From assembly GCA_013289795.1 (NCBI GenBank), contig JABCZH010000001.1, forward strand, positions 465,768-529,767: 64,000 nt of DNA, given 5' to 3'. The position numbers and the translations under genes are program-made. Of the stretch, positions 44,213 through 53,314 are shown one piece after another. The DNA comes from Acidobacteriota bacterium. GTDB taxonomy: Bacteria; Acidobacteriota; Terriglobia; Terriglobales; Acidobacteriaceae. How positions within the stretch are numbered: position 1 is the stretch's first letter; every line of letters begins with the position of its first letter. Below the pieces are notes generated by a model. That model made no database searches. It saw nothing but the letters and a program-made list of their open reading frames with translations, and was not told the origin of the DNA.

Positions 44213-45445
44213 TCACGGGTTGACTGTTCCTTGATACTCGTAGGCTCCCATATCCACCGTGCCCCCAACAATGCGGGGGTGGTCGGCCAAATCCATAGCA
44301 GGAAGGTCAGGAGCGGAGTTGTCTCCCGCGTTGATTACAGGAGAGGTTTTCCGGAGTTGGAAGTTGCCTTTGCGTGGATTTACCCATTGCGGATTGCTTG
44401 AAACATTACCGTTTTGCCCGCCTTCACCGACGCACGTGCCTTGAAATCCCGTGCCGCTCACGGTCCACGCATCATTGTTGTTGAGAATCGGGGGTTGCTG
44501 GCTGTAGGTATTGTCGCACCAAATTCCGTCTTGCCCGTCGACTCCCACAACGATGTTATTAAAGAATTGCGCCTGGCTGTCAAATCCGCTCGCCCACACT
44601 ACCTGACCCTGCGTGAAGCCAGTGACGCCTGCGAGGGTATTGTTCACTAACGTCGGACCCTGACTGCCTGAAGGCACCAGAAAATAGATCGCACTCCCCT
44701 GCGAAGCACTGTTGTCCGCTATCAAGTTTTGTATTATCAGCGCATCCGAATCGTTGACAATCCACATCCCCCCACCTTGAGCGCCTCCGGCGGAATTGAG
44801 ATATATGAAGTTGTCCTCGATCGTAGGAGTTCCGGCGCCGAAAAGGTTCATGCCGCCGCCAGCGGATATTGCGGAATTACCGTAAATCTTGTTAGAGATG
44901 ATCTGCGCCGTGCACGTTCCGTATACTGAGATGCCACCCCCAAAACTTGCCGAGTTGTTCCGAATCAAGTTCCCTTGTATGACGGGTGAAGCAGAATCGA
45001 TCCCAATTCCTCCCCCAAAAGCTCCCGCTACACTGTCTTGAATTACATTTCCTGTGACGGTCGGAGACGCGCCAAAAATGTAGACTCCACCACCTTCGCC
45101 AGATGAAGTTGCGCTCCCGTTTTGCAAAGTGAAACCACTGAGGACAGAATTCGTGAGCTCGTTCGTCGTGAACGATGCCACCGGTGCCAGGCCGCCACCA
45201 TCGATTATCGTCGCCTTCGGCCCGGCGCTTGTCGTCACCGTAATTGCCTTACCTTGGGAATCTATGTTTTCATTGTAAGTTCCGGGGGCTACCAGCACCG
45301 TATCCCCATTGTTCGCGGCGTTGATTCCAGCTTCTATGGTCGGCTGGTCCTGAGGTACGTGAATGGTCGAGCCGAAAGACTTGGGGCCAATACACAAGGG
45401 CAGCACTAAGATTCCTGCAACCCATCCTGGCGCAAGTGTTTTCAT
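44213..45445 (-). CDS. Secreted right-handed beta-helix protein
   Basis: 410 aa from ATG 45445 (longer frame to 45610 would overlap the tRNA). Signal peptide (MKTLAPGWVAGILVLPL), then a DUF1565-type entry (IHVPQDQPTIEAGINAANNG) and parallel beta-helix repeats (NVIQDSVAGAFGGGIGIDSA, NLIRNNSASFGGGISVYGT). The C-terminus has GDNSAPDLPAMDLADHPRIV and GAYEYQG, typical of surface polysaccharide-acting or adhesive proteins. Enzyme activity is not evident. Confidence 0.85.
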   Translation of the reverse strand: MKTLAPGWVAGILVLPLCIGPKSFGSTIHVPQDQPTIEAGINAANNGDTVLVAPGTYNENIDSQGKAITVTTSAGPKATIIDGGGLAPVASFTTNELTNSVLSGFTLQNGSATSSGEGGGVYIFGASPTVTGNVIQDSVAGAFGGGIGIDSASPVIQGNLIRNNSASFGGGISVYGTCTAQIISNKIYGNSAISAGGGMNLFGAGTPTIEDNFIYLNSAGGAQGGGMWIVNDSDALIIQNLIADNSASQGSAIYFLVPSGSQGPTLVNNTLAGVTGFTQGQVVWASGFDSQAQFFNNIVVGVDGQDGIWCDNTYSQQPPILNNNDAWTVSGTGFQGTCVGEGGQNGNVSSNPQWVNPRKGNFQLRKTSPVINAGDNSAPDLPAMDLADHPRIVGGTVDMGAYEYQGTVNP

Positions 45446-45582
45446 GAATTTCTCATCGCAACCGGCAGAGATTCTCCTCCACCAGATGAAGGGAGTCAAG
45501 GGGTAAATCGCCCTCGCAGCTTGCCAAAGCAACGCACACGCCTCTATGATTGAAGAGACCAAAGCAATACCCCTTTTTTGTT

Positions 45583-45659
45583 CGGGACGTGGCTCAGCCT
45601 GGTAGAGCACTCGCTTGGGGTGCGAGGGGTCGGCAGTTCAAATCTGCCCGTCCCGACCA
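45583..45659 (+). tRNA. tRNA-Pro (anticodon GGG)
   Basis: 77 nt cloverleaf. Acceptor CGGGACG/CGTCCCG, discriminator A, encoded CCA, D loop GCTCAGCCTGGTAGAGC, anticodon stem CTCGC/GCGAG with loop TTGGGGT (GGG), T arm GGCAGTTCAAATCTGCC. Confidence 0.97.
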
Positions 45660-46056
45660 TTTCTTTCTCCATGAGCGGGGCCGCTAAACAGGTCTGCGCG
45701 TCTCATCGCCTTTTCTTGGTCCAAAGAAAAGGCTAAACAGCCACATAACAATAATCGCCTCAACAATTTCTTCAATCGGGCGTGTCCAGTTCATATGTCT
45801 CAGTTAGGCTGCAAGCGCTTTGCCAAAAAGTTAATCGGCTTTGTTTTGCACTTGATACGCAACCGGGGGGACTGAACCCGCGGAATTTCTTGGAGCGCAA
45901 TCGGGAAAATCTGCGCTACTGAAATCTTGCATTTTCTCACCCCTGTTCACCCGAACTTCGCCCCTGTCCGCCACCTCCGGACGCGCCAGAATTAGCCAAC
46001 CCCCGGAGCCTCCTGTTAATCTTACTCATTACATTTAAATCATACCGGGAGAAAGA
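45660..46056. other. Intergenic region with one hairpin
   Basis: 397 bp without supportable gene. A 10-bp perfect inverted repeat (GCCTTTTCTT/AAGAAAAGGC, 45708-45733) lies near its start, about 50 nt after the tRNA; no T-run follows, so a terminator is uncertain. Confidence 0.5.
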
Positions 46057-46926
46057 ATGAACCAAACACTCGGGGTCGCAGGTTCGTCGCCTGCGCCTCG
46101 GCCAAGATCTCGATCTGTAAGCTGTCCGCCACTGGCTACGGTTCTTCTTCTGGCCATCCTGACTCTGAGCATCCCAACTGCCGCCCAGCAATCCGCGCCT
46201 TCTGCGCAGCAGAAACCTGATGCGGGCCAGCAAACCCAGCCTGCCAATCCTTCTTCGTCGCCCCAATCTTCGTCCCAGGATAAACCCGCCGAGAATCCCA
46301 ACATCAAGCAGCAGGAAAAAACCGGCACCTCGAACGACCGGCTGTTCTTCGCCTTGCCCAACTTTCTGACTGTCGAGTCCAAGGATGTGCCACCGCTTAC
46401 AGCTGGGCAAAAATTCAAAGTGGTCGCTCGCGGCGCGTTCGACCCCATTCAGATCCCCTGGTACGCAATCCAAGCCGGCATCAGTCAGGCGTCAAACAGC
46501 GAACCCGGCTTCGGACAGGGAGCCGAAGGTTACGGCAAGCGCTACGGCGCCTACGCCGCCGATGGCGTCATTGAGAACTTCATGGTCGGTGCCATCTTTC
46601 CTTCCGTGCTCCGCCAGGATCCACGCTATTTCGAGATGGGCACAGGGAGATTTTGGCATCGCGCCGGTTACGCCATGACCAGGATCTTTATCACCCGCTC
46701 CGATTCCGGGCACAAACAGTTCAATTTTTCTGAGATTCTCGGCAGTGCGGCCGGGGCTGCGATTTCCACTTATAGCTACCACCCCCGGGACGATCGCAAC
46801 CTGCCAAATACCGTCAGCGTGTGGGGAACCCAGGTTGGCTATGACTCCCTCACCGCGGTGATAAAGGAATTCTGGCCTGACCTCCGCCGCAAGTTCGCCA
46901 AAAAGAAAAAAACTGCCGCGCCCTGA
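46057..46926 (+). CDS. Exported conserved hypothetical protein
   Basis: 289 aa. Signal peptide (LATVLLLAILTLSIPTAAQ), a Gln/Pro/Ser-rich low-complexity linker to about residue 85, then a conserved domain (FFALPNFLTVES, FKVVARGAFDPIQIPWYAIQ, YGAYAADGVIENFMVGAIFP, VLRQDPRYFEMGTGRFWHRA) and a basic tail. The domain recurs in Acidobacteriota, to my memory, without known function. RBS GGGAGAAAG before ATG. Confidence 0.75.
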   Translation: MNQTLGVAGSSPAPRPRSRSVSCPPLATVLLLAILTLSIPTAAQQSAPSAQQKPDAGQQTQPANPSSSPQSSSQDKPAENPNIKQQEKTGTSNDRLFFALPNFLTVESKDVPPLTAGQKFKVVARGAFDPIQIPWYAIQAGISQASNSEPGFGQGAEGYGKRYGAYAADGVIENFMVGAIFPSVLRQDPRYFEMGTGRFWHRAGYAMTRIFITRSDSGHKQFNFSEILGSAAGAAISTYSYHPRDDRNLPNTVSVWGTQVGYDSLTAVIKEFWPDLRRKFAKKKKTAAP

Positions 46927-46964
46927 GGCTATCCAGCTCTTTTCAGCCGCCACCGAGGCTCCCA

Positions 46965-47810
46965 ATGTTTCAACCAGACCTGCTTCGCGATAAGCGCATT
47001 CTCATCACCGGCGGCGGCACCGGCCTGGGCAAAGCTATGGCCCAGCGCTTCCTCGAACTCGGCGCCACGCTCTACATCTGCGGCCGTCGCCAGGAAGTCC
47101 TCGCCGCCACCGTCGCCGAACTCAACCCCATCGCTCCCGGCCGCATCCGCTCCATTCCCTGTGACGTCCGCGACCTTCCACGCGTAGAAGAAATGATTTC
47201 CACCATCTGGAAAGGCGGTCCGCTCGACATTGTGGTGAACAACGCCGCCGGAAACTTCATGGCCCGCACCGAAGAACTCACTCCCGGTGCTTTCGAAGCC
47301 GTCCTCGGCATCGTGCTGATGGGCACCATCAACATCACCATGGCGTGCGGCCGCAAGTGGCTTTCCGCCAAACATCCCGGCGTCATCCTGAACATTGCCG
47401 CTACCTATGCCGACACCGGTTCCGCCTACGTGGTTCCGTCCGCCATGGCCAAAGCTGGAGTCGTTGCCCTCACCCGCAGTCTGGCCGTCGAATGGGGCAA
47501 TCGTGGCGTCCGCATGAACGCCATCGCTCCCGGCCCCATTCCGACTGAAGGCGCATTCTCCCGCCTGCTGCCCCGGCCTGAACTCGAAAAATTCGCACTC
47601 GCACGCAATCCTCTCGGCCGCTTCGGCACCGCCGGGGAACTCGCGAACCTCGCCACTTTTCTTGTAAGCGACGCTTCCGGATACATTAACGGCGAAGTCG
47701 TGGTGATGGACGGCGGCGAATGGCTGCAAGGCGCCGGCGAATTCAGCGCCATCGGCAGGGAACTGACCGATAAAGATTGGGAACTCTTCAAACCCCGCAA
47801 AGCCAGGTAA
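46965..47810 (+). CDS. SDR reductase of 2,4-dienoyl-CoA reductase type
   Basis: 281 aa. NADPH motif TGGGTGLGK (about 16-24), NNAAGN. Active site differs from YxxxK: it has TYADTGSAYVVPSAMAKAG, where Tyr is followed 11 residues later by Ser-x3-Lys, as in mammalian DECR. So it most likely reduces 2,4-dienoyl-CoA in degradation of unsaturated fatty acids. C-terminal VVMDGGEWLQGAG is also family-like. Short spacing (38 nt) to the upstream gene. Confidence 0.88.
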   Translation: MFQPDLLRDKRILITGGGTGLGKAMAQRFLELGATLYICGRRQEVLAATVAELNPIAPGRIRSIPCDVRDLPRVEEMISTIWKGGPLDIVVNNAAGNFMARTEELTPGAFEAVLGIVLMGTINITMACGRKWLSAKHPGVILNIAATYADTGSAYVVPSAMAKAGVVALTRSLAVEWGNRGVRMNAIAPGPIPTEGAFSRLLPRPELEKFALARNPLGRFGTAGELANLATFLVSDASGYINGEVVVMDGGEWLQGAGEFSAIGRELTDKDWELFKPRKAR

Positions 47811-47814
47811 GACC

Positions 47815-47957
47815 GTGCGGGGCGGACACTCTTGTCCGCCGCCTTTGACGTTGAATTGAAGCAGCAGCCGCGGAGCGGCGCAAGAATAAAGCCCACGGCG
47901 CAAGCCGTGGGTGGACAGCCGGGAACGATCAAGCTCCGGAGGAGCGAAAGAAAAGCT
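47815..47957 (+). repeat. Dispersed repeat cluster between SDR and holin-like gene
   Basis: Two repeat families back to back: a GGCGGACACTCTTGTCCGCC hairpin unit followed by TTTGACGTTGAATTGAA (related copies at 58192 and 58663), and a GGAGCGGCGCAAGAAT...CCCACGGCGCAAGCCGTGGG unit (copy at 52576-52675). Confidence 0.7.
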
Positions 47958-48311
47958 CTACTCCACCCGCCGCGGCGGCATCACCAACCACTTCAACAAC
48001 ATGTTCACCACTGTCAACACAATCCCGCCCACAAACGCCGCCCCAAAACTTCGAATGTGGAAGCCCGGCACGAACGCAGAAGCCAGCTCCAACATCACTC
48101 CGTTGATCACGAACCAGAACACGCCCAAAGTAAGAATCGTCAGCGGAAAAGTGATGACCTTCAGAAACAAACCCAGGGTCGCGTTCACCAGACCGATCAC
48201 CACGGCCGCAATCAACGCCGCCCCCGGCCCGTCCACGTAGAATCCCGGCACGAGCCGGGAAGTAATCCACACCGCCAGCGCGGTAACGATCCAGTGCACA
48301 AGCATTCGCAT
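47958..48311 (-). CDS. Phage holin 4-2-like membrane protein
   Basis: 117 aa from ATG 48311 (GGGAGG 7 nt upstream). Four membrane helices: MLVHWIVTALAVWITSRLVPG, ALIAAVVIGLVNATLGLFL, FPLTILTLGVFWFVINGVML and FVGGIVLTVVNMLLKWLV. Family members are small membrane proteins named for holin resemblance; no phage context is present here, so lysis is not implied. Confidence 0.85.
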   Translation of the reverse strand: MRMLVHWIVTALAVWITSRLVPGFYVDGPGAALIAAVVIGLVNATLGLFLKVITFPLTILTLGVFWFVINGVMLELASAFVPGFHIRSFGAAFVGGIVLTVVNMLLKWLVMPPRRVE

Positions 48312-48387
48312 CGCGGAGCCTCCCAATCCAACCAGAGTCAACCAAGACTATACGGTGTGAGAACCAATGGAGCAACTTGCCCAGCCT

Positions 48388-50040
48388 CTACTTCGCTCTC
48401 GCCACCTTGCTTTCCAGCTTTTCAAAGACTTCCTCCGCCCGCTTCAAAGCTTCCTGCACGTTGTCGCAGATGTTTTCCCGGCCAATGACTTCCTCAAAGT
48501 CGGCTTTCCGTATGAGTTGCGCGGGCTGTTCCCGTGCTCCGCACAGAATCAGCACCCGCTTGCTGGCGTGCAGTTGGCGCGCAATCTCCTCCAGAGCAAA
48601 AAGCCCGGTTGCATCCAGCGCCGTCATGTTGCGCAAACGCAGAATCACCACCGGAGGAAGCGCGTGGATGTCTTCCGTGACCACCGCCAGCTTGTCCGTC
48701 GCTCCAAACAAAAACGGCCCGTGAATCCGAAAGATGGTCGCATAGTAGGGAATATCTTTGTCCTGCAGAATGTGGACCCGCCCGTCCTCAACATAATCAT
48801 CCGTCACCTGCGACACCGTGGTGGTATCGGCGACCCTGCCGATAAACAACAGCGCCGCGAGAATCATCCCCGCTTCCACCGCTACCGTAAGATCGGCAAA
48901 CACCGTGAGCGCAAACGTCACCAGCCAGATGCTGATATCGGTCTTGGTCAACTTCAGCAGTTGCGGGATCTCGCGCCACTCGCCCATGTTGTAAGCCACC
49001 ACCATCAAAATGCCCGCCAGCGCCGCCATCGGAATGTAGCTGGCCAGCGGCGCTGCAAACAGCAGCACACACAACAACGTCAACGCATGGATCATTCCCG
49101 CCACCGGCGACTTGGCGCCCGCACGGATATTGGTCGCCGTGCGCGCAATCGCCCCAGTCGCCGGCAATCCTCCGAACATCGGCGAAACGATGTTAGCCAC
49201 CCCCTGCGCCATCAATTCCACATTCGGATTGTGATGGTCATTGCTCATCCGGTCGGCCACTACCGCCGACATCAGCGACTCAATCGCTCCCAGCATCGCC
49301 ACCGTGAACGCCGGGCCCAGCAAGCCGTGGATCAGGTCGGTGCGAAAATGCGGAATCGCCAGATGCGGCAGCCCGCTGGGGATTCCGCCGAAGCGAGTCC
49401 CAATCGTGGCTACGGGCAGCTTCAGCACCACCGCCGCCACCGTGGCGCCGAGCATCGCCACAATCGGCCCAGGAATGCGATTCGAAACCGCGCGGCATAC
49501 CAGCATGGTCACCACCGTTCCCACCGCCAGCGCGGTTGCAGCGTACGAAAGAGTATGGAAATTCTCCGCGATGGCCTCCATCCGCAACCAGAACTCCCCC
49601 GGCACTTTCTCCAGACTCAATCCGAAAAAATCTTTGATCTGGGTGCTGGCAATCAACACCGTAATCCCGTTGGTAAAACCAATCACGATCGGCCGCGGAA
49701 TATACTTCACCGCCGTTCCCATCCCCGTCACTCCAAGAATGACCAGGATGACGCCCGCCATCACGGTGCACATGAACAGGCCATCCACTCCGTGCAGTGC
49801 AACAATGCCCGCGATCACCACCACGAACGCGCCCGTCGGCCCGCCGATCTGCGTCTTCGATCCGCCCAGCGCCGAGATCAGGAACCCAGTCACCACCGCG
49901 CAATAAATTCCCGCCTGTGGCGTCAATCCGGACGCAATCGCAAACGCCATCGCCAGCGGCAACGCCACCAAACCGACAGTCACCCCTGCGACCACATCAT
50001 GCTGAAACTTATTTAGGTTGTAATCGCGCAGGCACACCAC
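48388..50040 (-). CDS. SulP-family anion transporter with STAS domain
   Basis: 550 aa. Starts with DVVAGVTVGLVALPLAMAFA and AVVTGFLISALGGSKTQIGG, PTGAFVVVIAGIVAL, the SulP core, and ends with a cytoplasmic STAS domain (about 430-545, YATIFRIHGPFLFGATDKL, VVILRLRNMTALDATGLFAL). It moves sulfate, bicarbonate or other anions with Na+ or H+; which one is not predictable. Monocistronic. Confidence 0.94.
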   Translation of the reverse strand: MVCLRDYNLNKFQHDVVAGVTVGLVALPLAMAFAIASGLTPQAGIYCAVVTGFLISALGGSKTQIGGPTGAFVVVIAGIVALHGVDGLFMCTVMAGVILVILGVTGMGTAVKYIPRPIVIGFTNGITVLIASTQIKDFFGLSLEKVPGEFWLRMEAIAENFHTLSYAATALAVGTVVTMLVCRAVSNRIPGPIVAMLGATVAAVVLKLPVATIGTRFGGIPSGLPHLAIPHFRTDLIHGLLGPAFTVAMLGAIESLMSAVVADRMSNDHHNPNVELMAQGVANIVSPMFGGLPATGAIARTATNIRAGAKSPVAGMIHALTLLCVLLFAAPLASYIPMAALAGILMVVAYNMGEWREIPQLLKLTKTDISIWLVTFALTVFADLTVAVEAGMILAALLFIGRVADTTTVSQVTDDYVEDGRVHILQDKDIPYYATIFRIHGPFLFGATDKLAVVTEDIHALPPVVILRLRNMTALDATGLFALEEIARQLHASKRVLILCGAREQPAQLIRKADFEEVIGRENICDNVQEALKRAEEVFEKLESKVARAK

Positions 50041-50176
50041 CGACTTGGGCAGCCACCGCTCGCGCAGATTGGTTGTTAGGGAAGCCGTAGCCAGAAAGCA
50101 CGCTCCGTCGGATAACTAATTATGACAGCACGCCCGTCAGATTTCCCGCGAGTTTTGGTTACCCTAGTGACGAGCT

Positions 50177-50656
50177 TTACTCCCATCCCGCCGCATCGAT
50201 CAACCTCCCCGTCCGCAAATAGTGATTGATCGCCGCCTCCCAGCCTTGCATCTTGTGCCTGAACCAACTCTCATCGAACCGTTCCACTTCGCGGTTCCCC
50301 TTGGACGACAGGCCGGTGTACGTGTATTGAATGTGCGCTGTCGTAGCGTCGCCGCTCGGCTCCAGGCGGATCCTTATCTGCGTAGCCACCATCCTCGCAT
50401 CCACCCAGGCAAACCCAATCCGGAATCTCGCCGCATCATATTCCGTCACCACCCACGTGATCTCGCGCCCATCCTCTTCAGTGATGAACACACACCCAGC
50501 CTCCGCAACACCCGAGTTCGAGTAGATCAGCCGATATTTCCAACCCGGCACCCATTCCGCCTCCCGCACCGGACACAAAAGAGGGAACACCGTTTCCGGC
50601 GAAGCAAAGTTAGTCTGTGTGTATTCATGCGTAACCCGTCTCCCCTGAAAGTCCGT
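50177..50656 (-). CDS. SRPBCC/START-like protein
   Basis: 159 aa from ATG 50656 with GGAGAAG upstream. TQTNFASPETVFPLLCPVRE, AEWVPGWKYRLIYSNSGVAE, GCVFITEEDGREITWVVTEY and HIQYTYTGLSSKGN show a helix-grip fold of the Bet v 1 superfamily. Such folds bind hydrophobic ligands; the ligand is unknown. Confidence 0.7.
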   Translation of the reverse strand, partial: TDFQGRRVTHEYTQTNFASPETVFPLLCPVREAEWVPGWKYRLIYSNSGVAEAGCVFITEEDGREITWVVTEYDAARFRIGFAWVDARMVATQIRIRLEPSGDATTAHIQYTYTGLSSKGNREVERFDESWFRHKMQGWEAAINHYLRTGRLIDAAGWE

Positions 50657-50686
50657 CATAGTCTTCTCCGTAAACAATTGGGATTC

Positions 50687-50778
50687 CCTTTGTGTTCCGT
50701 CGTGTCCTTTGTGGTCAAACCGTTATCCCTCCCCATGATGGCTTTCCTCTGTGTTCCCCTGTGCCCCCTGTGGTTAAT
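50687..50778 (+). repeat. CTGTGCCCTCTGTGGTTAA repeats, two intergenic units
   Basis: TTTGTGTTCCGTCGTGTCCTTT then GTGGTCAAAC, and CCTCTGTGTTCCCCTGTGCC then CCCTGTGGTTAAT, the same family as the insertions in rnr. Confidence 0.65.
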
Positions 50779-50851
50779 CTTTTGGTTTTGTGCATGTTCG
50801 TGCCCAAGAAAATGGCCCGCGCCAAAGGCACGAGCCTGATTTCAACACCAA

Positions 50852-50883
50852 AGAAAAAGGCCGGATCAATTGCAGATCCGGCC
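50852..50883 (-). terminator. Rho-independent terminator of glutamine synthetase gene
   Basis: On the minus strand, GGCCGGATC/GATCCGGCC around a 7-nt loop, then TTTTTC: a 9-bp GC-rich stem with T-run. It lies 69 nt after the glnA-type stop. Confidence 0.88.
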
Positions 50884-50952
50884 TCGCTTAAAGAATTATC
50901 TCACAACCCGGCCCAACTGCTCAATCTGCGCCTTTCTGCGCAAATCTGCGGC

Positions 50953-52383
50953 TTAAAACAGATTCCACAAGAACTGGTTGTAAACATCGTGGTGGTACTG
51001 CACTTCCGGAGCCTTCACAAACGTCCCCAGCAAGCGCGGACACCGGTCCGCCGACGCCTGCTTCAAATCCGCATAGCGCGCCTTCACATCTTCGCCCAGC
51101 AGTTTCGTCGTCCAATCCGCTTTACGGAAGTTGCCCAGCGCATCATAAATATTGTCCGGCAAATAACGCTGCGCCTGCCGCAGGTTCTTGATCTTCGACG
51201 TCTCTCCATCCAACCCAGTCTTGAAGATCGACAGCATCACCAGGTACGGGTTCGCATCCGGAGAAACCGAGCGCACTTCCACCCGCATGCTGCGCTCGTT
51301 GCCAATCGGAATCCGGATCATCGATCCACGATCCGTAGCCGACGCCTTAATCTGGTTCGGCGCCTCAAAGTGCGGATCCAGTCGCCGGTACGCATTCACG
51401 CTGGCATTGAGCAATAAACAAAGATCGTTGCCATGCGTCAGTATCCGGTCCACAAACTCCCATCCCAGCTTGCTCAACATCTCTTCGCCCTTGGGGTCCC
51501 AGAACAAATTCTTCCCGCCCTTGCTGATGGAGACGTTGGTATGCATGCCGCTGCCATTCACCCCCACCACCGGCTTCGGCAGGAACGAAACCGTGCAGCC
51601 CATCCGCGTAGCCACCTGCCGGCAGATCAATTTATAAAGCTGAATCTGATCCGCGGCTTGCACCACTTCTCCATAGCTGTAATTGATTTCGAACTGCGAC
51701 GGCGCCACTTCCGGATGGTCCTTTTCATTCTGGAATCCCATCGCTCGCTGCACTTCCGCGGTCGTATCGATAAACGTCCGCAGCACGTCTCCCGGCAGCG
51801 AGTGATAATACCCGCCCGTGTTCACGTAATCGAACTTGTGGGTCTCGTGATAACGCCGCTCGGCATCCGCTCCCTGAAACAGAAAGCCTTCAATTTCGTT
51901 GGCCGCGTTCAGCGTGTAGCCTTTTTTCTTGTAGAGCCCCTCGGCGTACCCTTTTAAAATGCCGCGAATGTCAGCGGCATAAGGCGTACCGTTCTTGTCG
52001 ATCACATCCCCAAACACCAGCACTTTCCCCGGCCCAAACACATCCGCCGGCCCCCAATAAAATGCCGGCCAGTCGATGCCCAGCCGCAGATCGCTCTCTC
52101 GCTGTGCCGTAAACCCGCGAATCGACGATCCGTCAAACGTCAGGTTGTCCCAACTATTGAGCAGAAACTTCTTGTCGTAATCGAGCATGTGCAGGCGGCC
52201 TTCCAGGTCGCTGAACAAAACCGTCACCGCCTTGATCCGCTTCTCGCGCTCCAGATAATCGAGCCGCTCGTCTCGCACCTTGGCCGCCGAGGCGCGATTC
52301 TTGCGCTGCTCTTTCGCGCCCAGATTCATCTCTTCCAACTCGTCGTAGGGGATTGCCAGGAAGTTTCTCAATTCGCTTGACAT
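50953..52383 (-). CDS. Type I glutamine synthetase family protein
   Basis: 476 aa. Has GS features: LFSDLEGRLHMLDYDKKFLL, FDGSSIRGF, NEIEGFLF, GVNGSGMHTNVSISKGGKN, NASVNAYRRLDPHFEAPNQI and RGSMIRIPIGNERSMRVEVR (catalytic Arg region). The adenylylated-Tyr loop (NLYDLPPE) is absent. Family reaction: glutamate, ammonia and ATP to glutamine. Upstream 52384 is repeat-rich; no regulatory site recognised. Confidence 0.9.
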   Translation of the reverse strand: MSSELRNFLAIPYDELEEMNLGAKEQRKNRASAAKVRDERLDYLEREKRIKAVTVLFSDLEGRLHMLDYDKKFLLNSWDNLTFDGSSIRGFTAQRESDLRLGIDWPAFYWGPADVFGPGKVLVFGDVIDKNGTPYAADIRGILKGYAEGLYKKKGYTLNAANEIEGFLFQGADAERRYHETHKFDYVNTGGYYHSLPGDVLRTFIDTTAEVQRAMGFQNEKDHPEVAPSQFEINYSYGEVVQAADQIQLYKLICRQVATRMGCTVSFLPKPVVGVNGSGMHTNVSISKGGKNLFWDPKGEEMLSKLGWEFVDRILTHGNDLCLLLNASVNAYRRLDPHFEAPNQIKASATDRGSMIRIPIGNERSMRVEVRSVSPDANPYLVMLSIFKTGLDGETSKIKNLRQAQRYLPDNIYDALGNFRKADWTTKLLGEDVKARYADLKQASADRCPRLLGTFVKAPEVQYHHDVYNQFLWNLF

Positions 52384-52684
52384 GGATCTCCTTAAATTTG
52401 CCTGACGTTACGCACTTTACTTTGGGGGACTAAAAAGGAACACCAAGAGTATCGTGGAGCGCTTCGCTCTGCCAATCAAAAAAGATGATGGAGCATATTC
52501 ACGGAATTTATGAGCCGATAGCGCATGTATTGAGAACTCGAACCGTCAGGTTGTGGAGACCGGAGAGGGTTGGTTTCGAGCCGCGGAGCGGCAGAAGAAT
52601 GCAGCCCACGGCGTAAGCCGTGGGAAAACTGTGGAGATGAAGTCCAGCCGCAGAGCGGCGAAAGAAGAGTCTACCGGCACGCGC
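52384..52684. repeat. Intergenic repeat region
   Basis: No gene. Bases 52576-52675 carry the GGAGCGGCAGAAGAAT...CCCACGGCGTAAGCCGTGGG repeat with a copy at 47870-47957, followed by a second shorter GCAGAGCGGCGAAAGAAG unit. Confidence 0.6.
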
Positions 52685-52999
52685 TCACCGCCCCCCGTGC
52701 AGCGGACCGAACGCAAGCGCCAGCATGACCGCCTGGATCAACACCCCCGCCCCCAGCACCAGCACATGCGGCGTCTTCCTCAGATTGAAGCTGCCCACCC
52801 GGCAAACCAGCAGATAGCCCACTGCAAGGTTGAACAGCCCCCACAGCACATTCACCATCGCGGACGACAATCCCTCCCCAGGCGGGTGTGCGAAAGGACT
52901 CTGAAACGCATGTCCCGAGATCCCATTGCCCAGATGGGGCAACGCGTTCGCAAGAAATGCACCCCCGAAGAAGTACGCCACATAGTGGTACCAGCGCAT
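52685..52999 (-). CDS. Small membrane protein
   Basis: 104 aa, RBS GGAGGGAG before ATG. Three hydrophobic stretches: HYVAYFFGGAFLANALPH, MVNVLWGLFNLAVGYLLV and VLVLGAGVLIQAVMLALAFG. It contains His pairs (ALPHLGNGISGHAF) but no recognised family. Function unknown. Confidence 0.65.
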   Translation of the reverse strand: MRWYHYVAYFFGGAFLANALPHLGNGISGHAFQSPFAHPPGEGLSSAMVNVLWGLFNLAVGYLLVCRVGSFNLRKTPHVLVLGAGVLIQAVMLALAFGPLHGGR

Positions 53000-53314
53000 G
53001 GTCGCTCCCTCCTGGCTGCCAAACCAACGGCAGCAGGTCTGGCAAAACAGCGATTATAGGTGATGAAGGATGAGTCCCTGGTCCTGTCTGCGAGGCCATA
53101 TTCCCCTCGCCGTATGTCCTTCATTTGCAACCGTCCGCTCTCGGCTGAATTTGCCAATTGACACGCCGCGGGGAGAGGGCCAAAATTACTGCGCTAGACC
53201 GGCTGGGTGTTCGCGCAGTCCAAAGTGCTGGTCGATCTCCCAATTCTCTCCACCCATAGACGACGTTCTTACGCTAGCCGTTTATCTCTGGACCGACCGC
53301 AGGAGTAGAAAGCC
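53000..53314. other. Intergenic region, no gene seen
   Basis: 315 bp without a frame I can support. A promoter for the beta-propeller gene presumably lies here, but I cannot point to a clear one. Confidence 0.4.

Noticed and set aside
45708-45733. Hairpin after tRNA-Pro as its terminator
   Set aside because: Perfect 10-bp stem but no T-run follows, so I do not list it as a terminator.
47958-48311. Holin-like protein as evidence of a prophage
   Set aside because: No other phage gene is nearby; the family name reflects only sequence resemblance.
48367-50016. 549-codon open frame on the plus strand
   Set aside because: It is antisense to the SulP gene and is Arg/His-rich without any family features.
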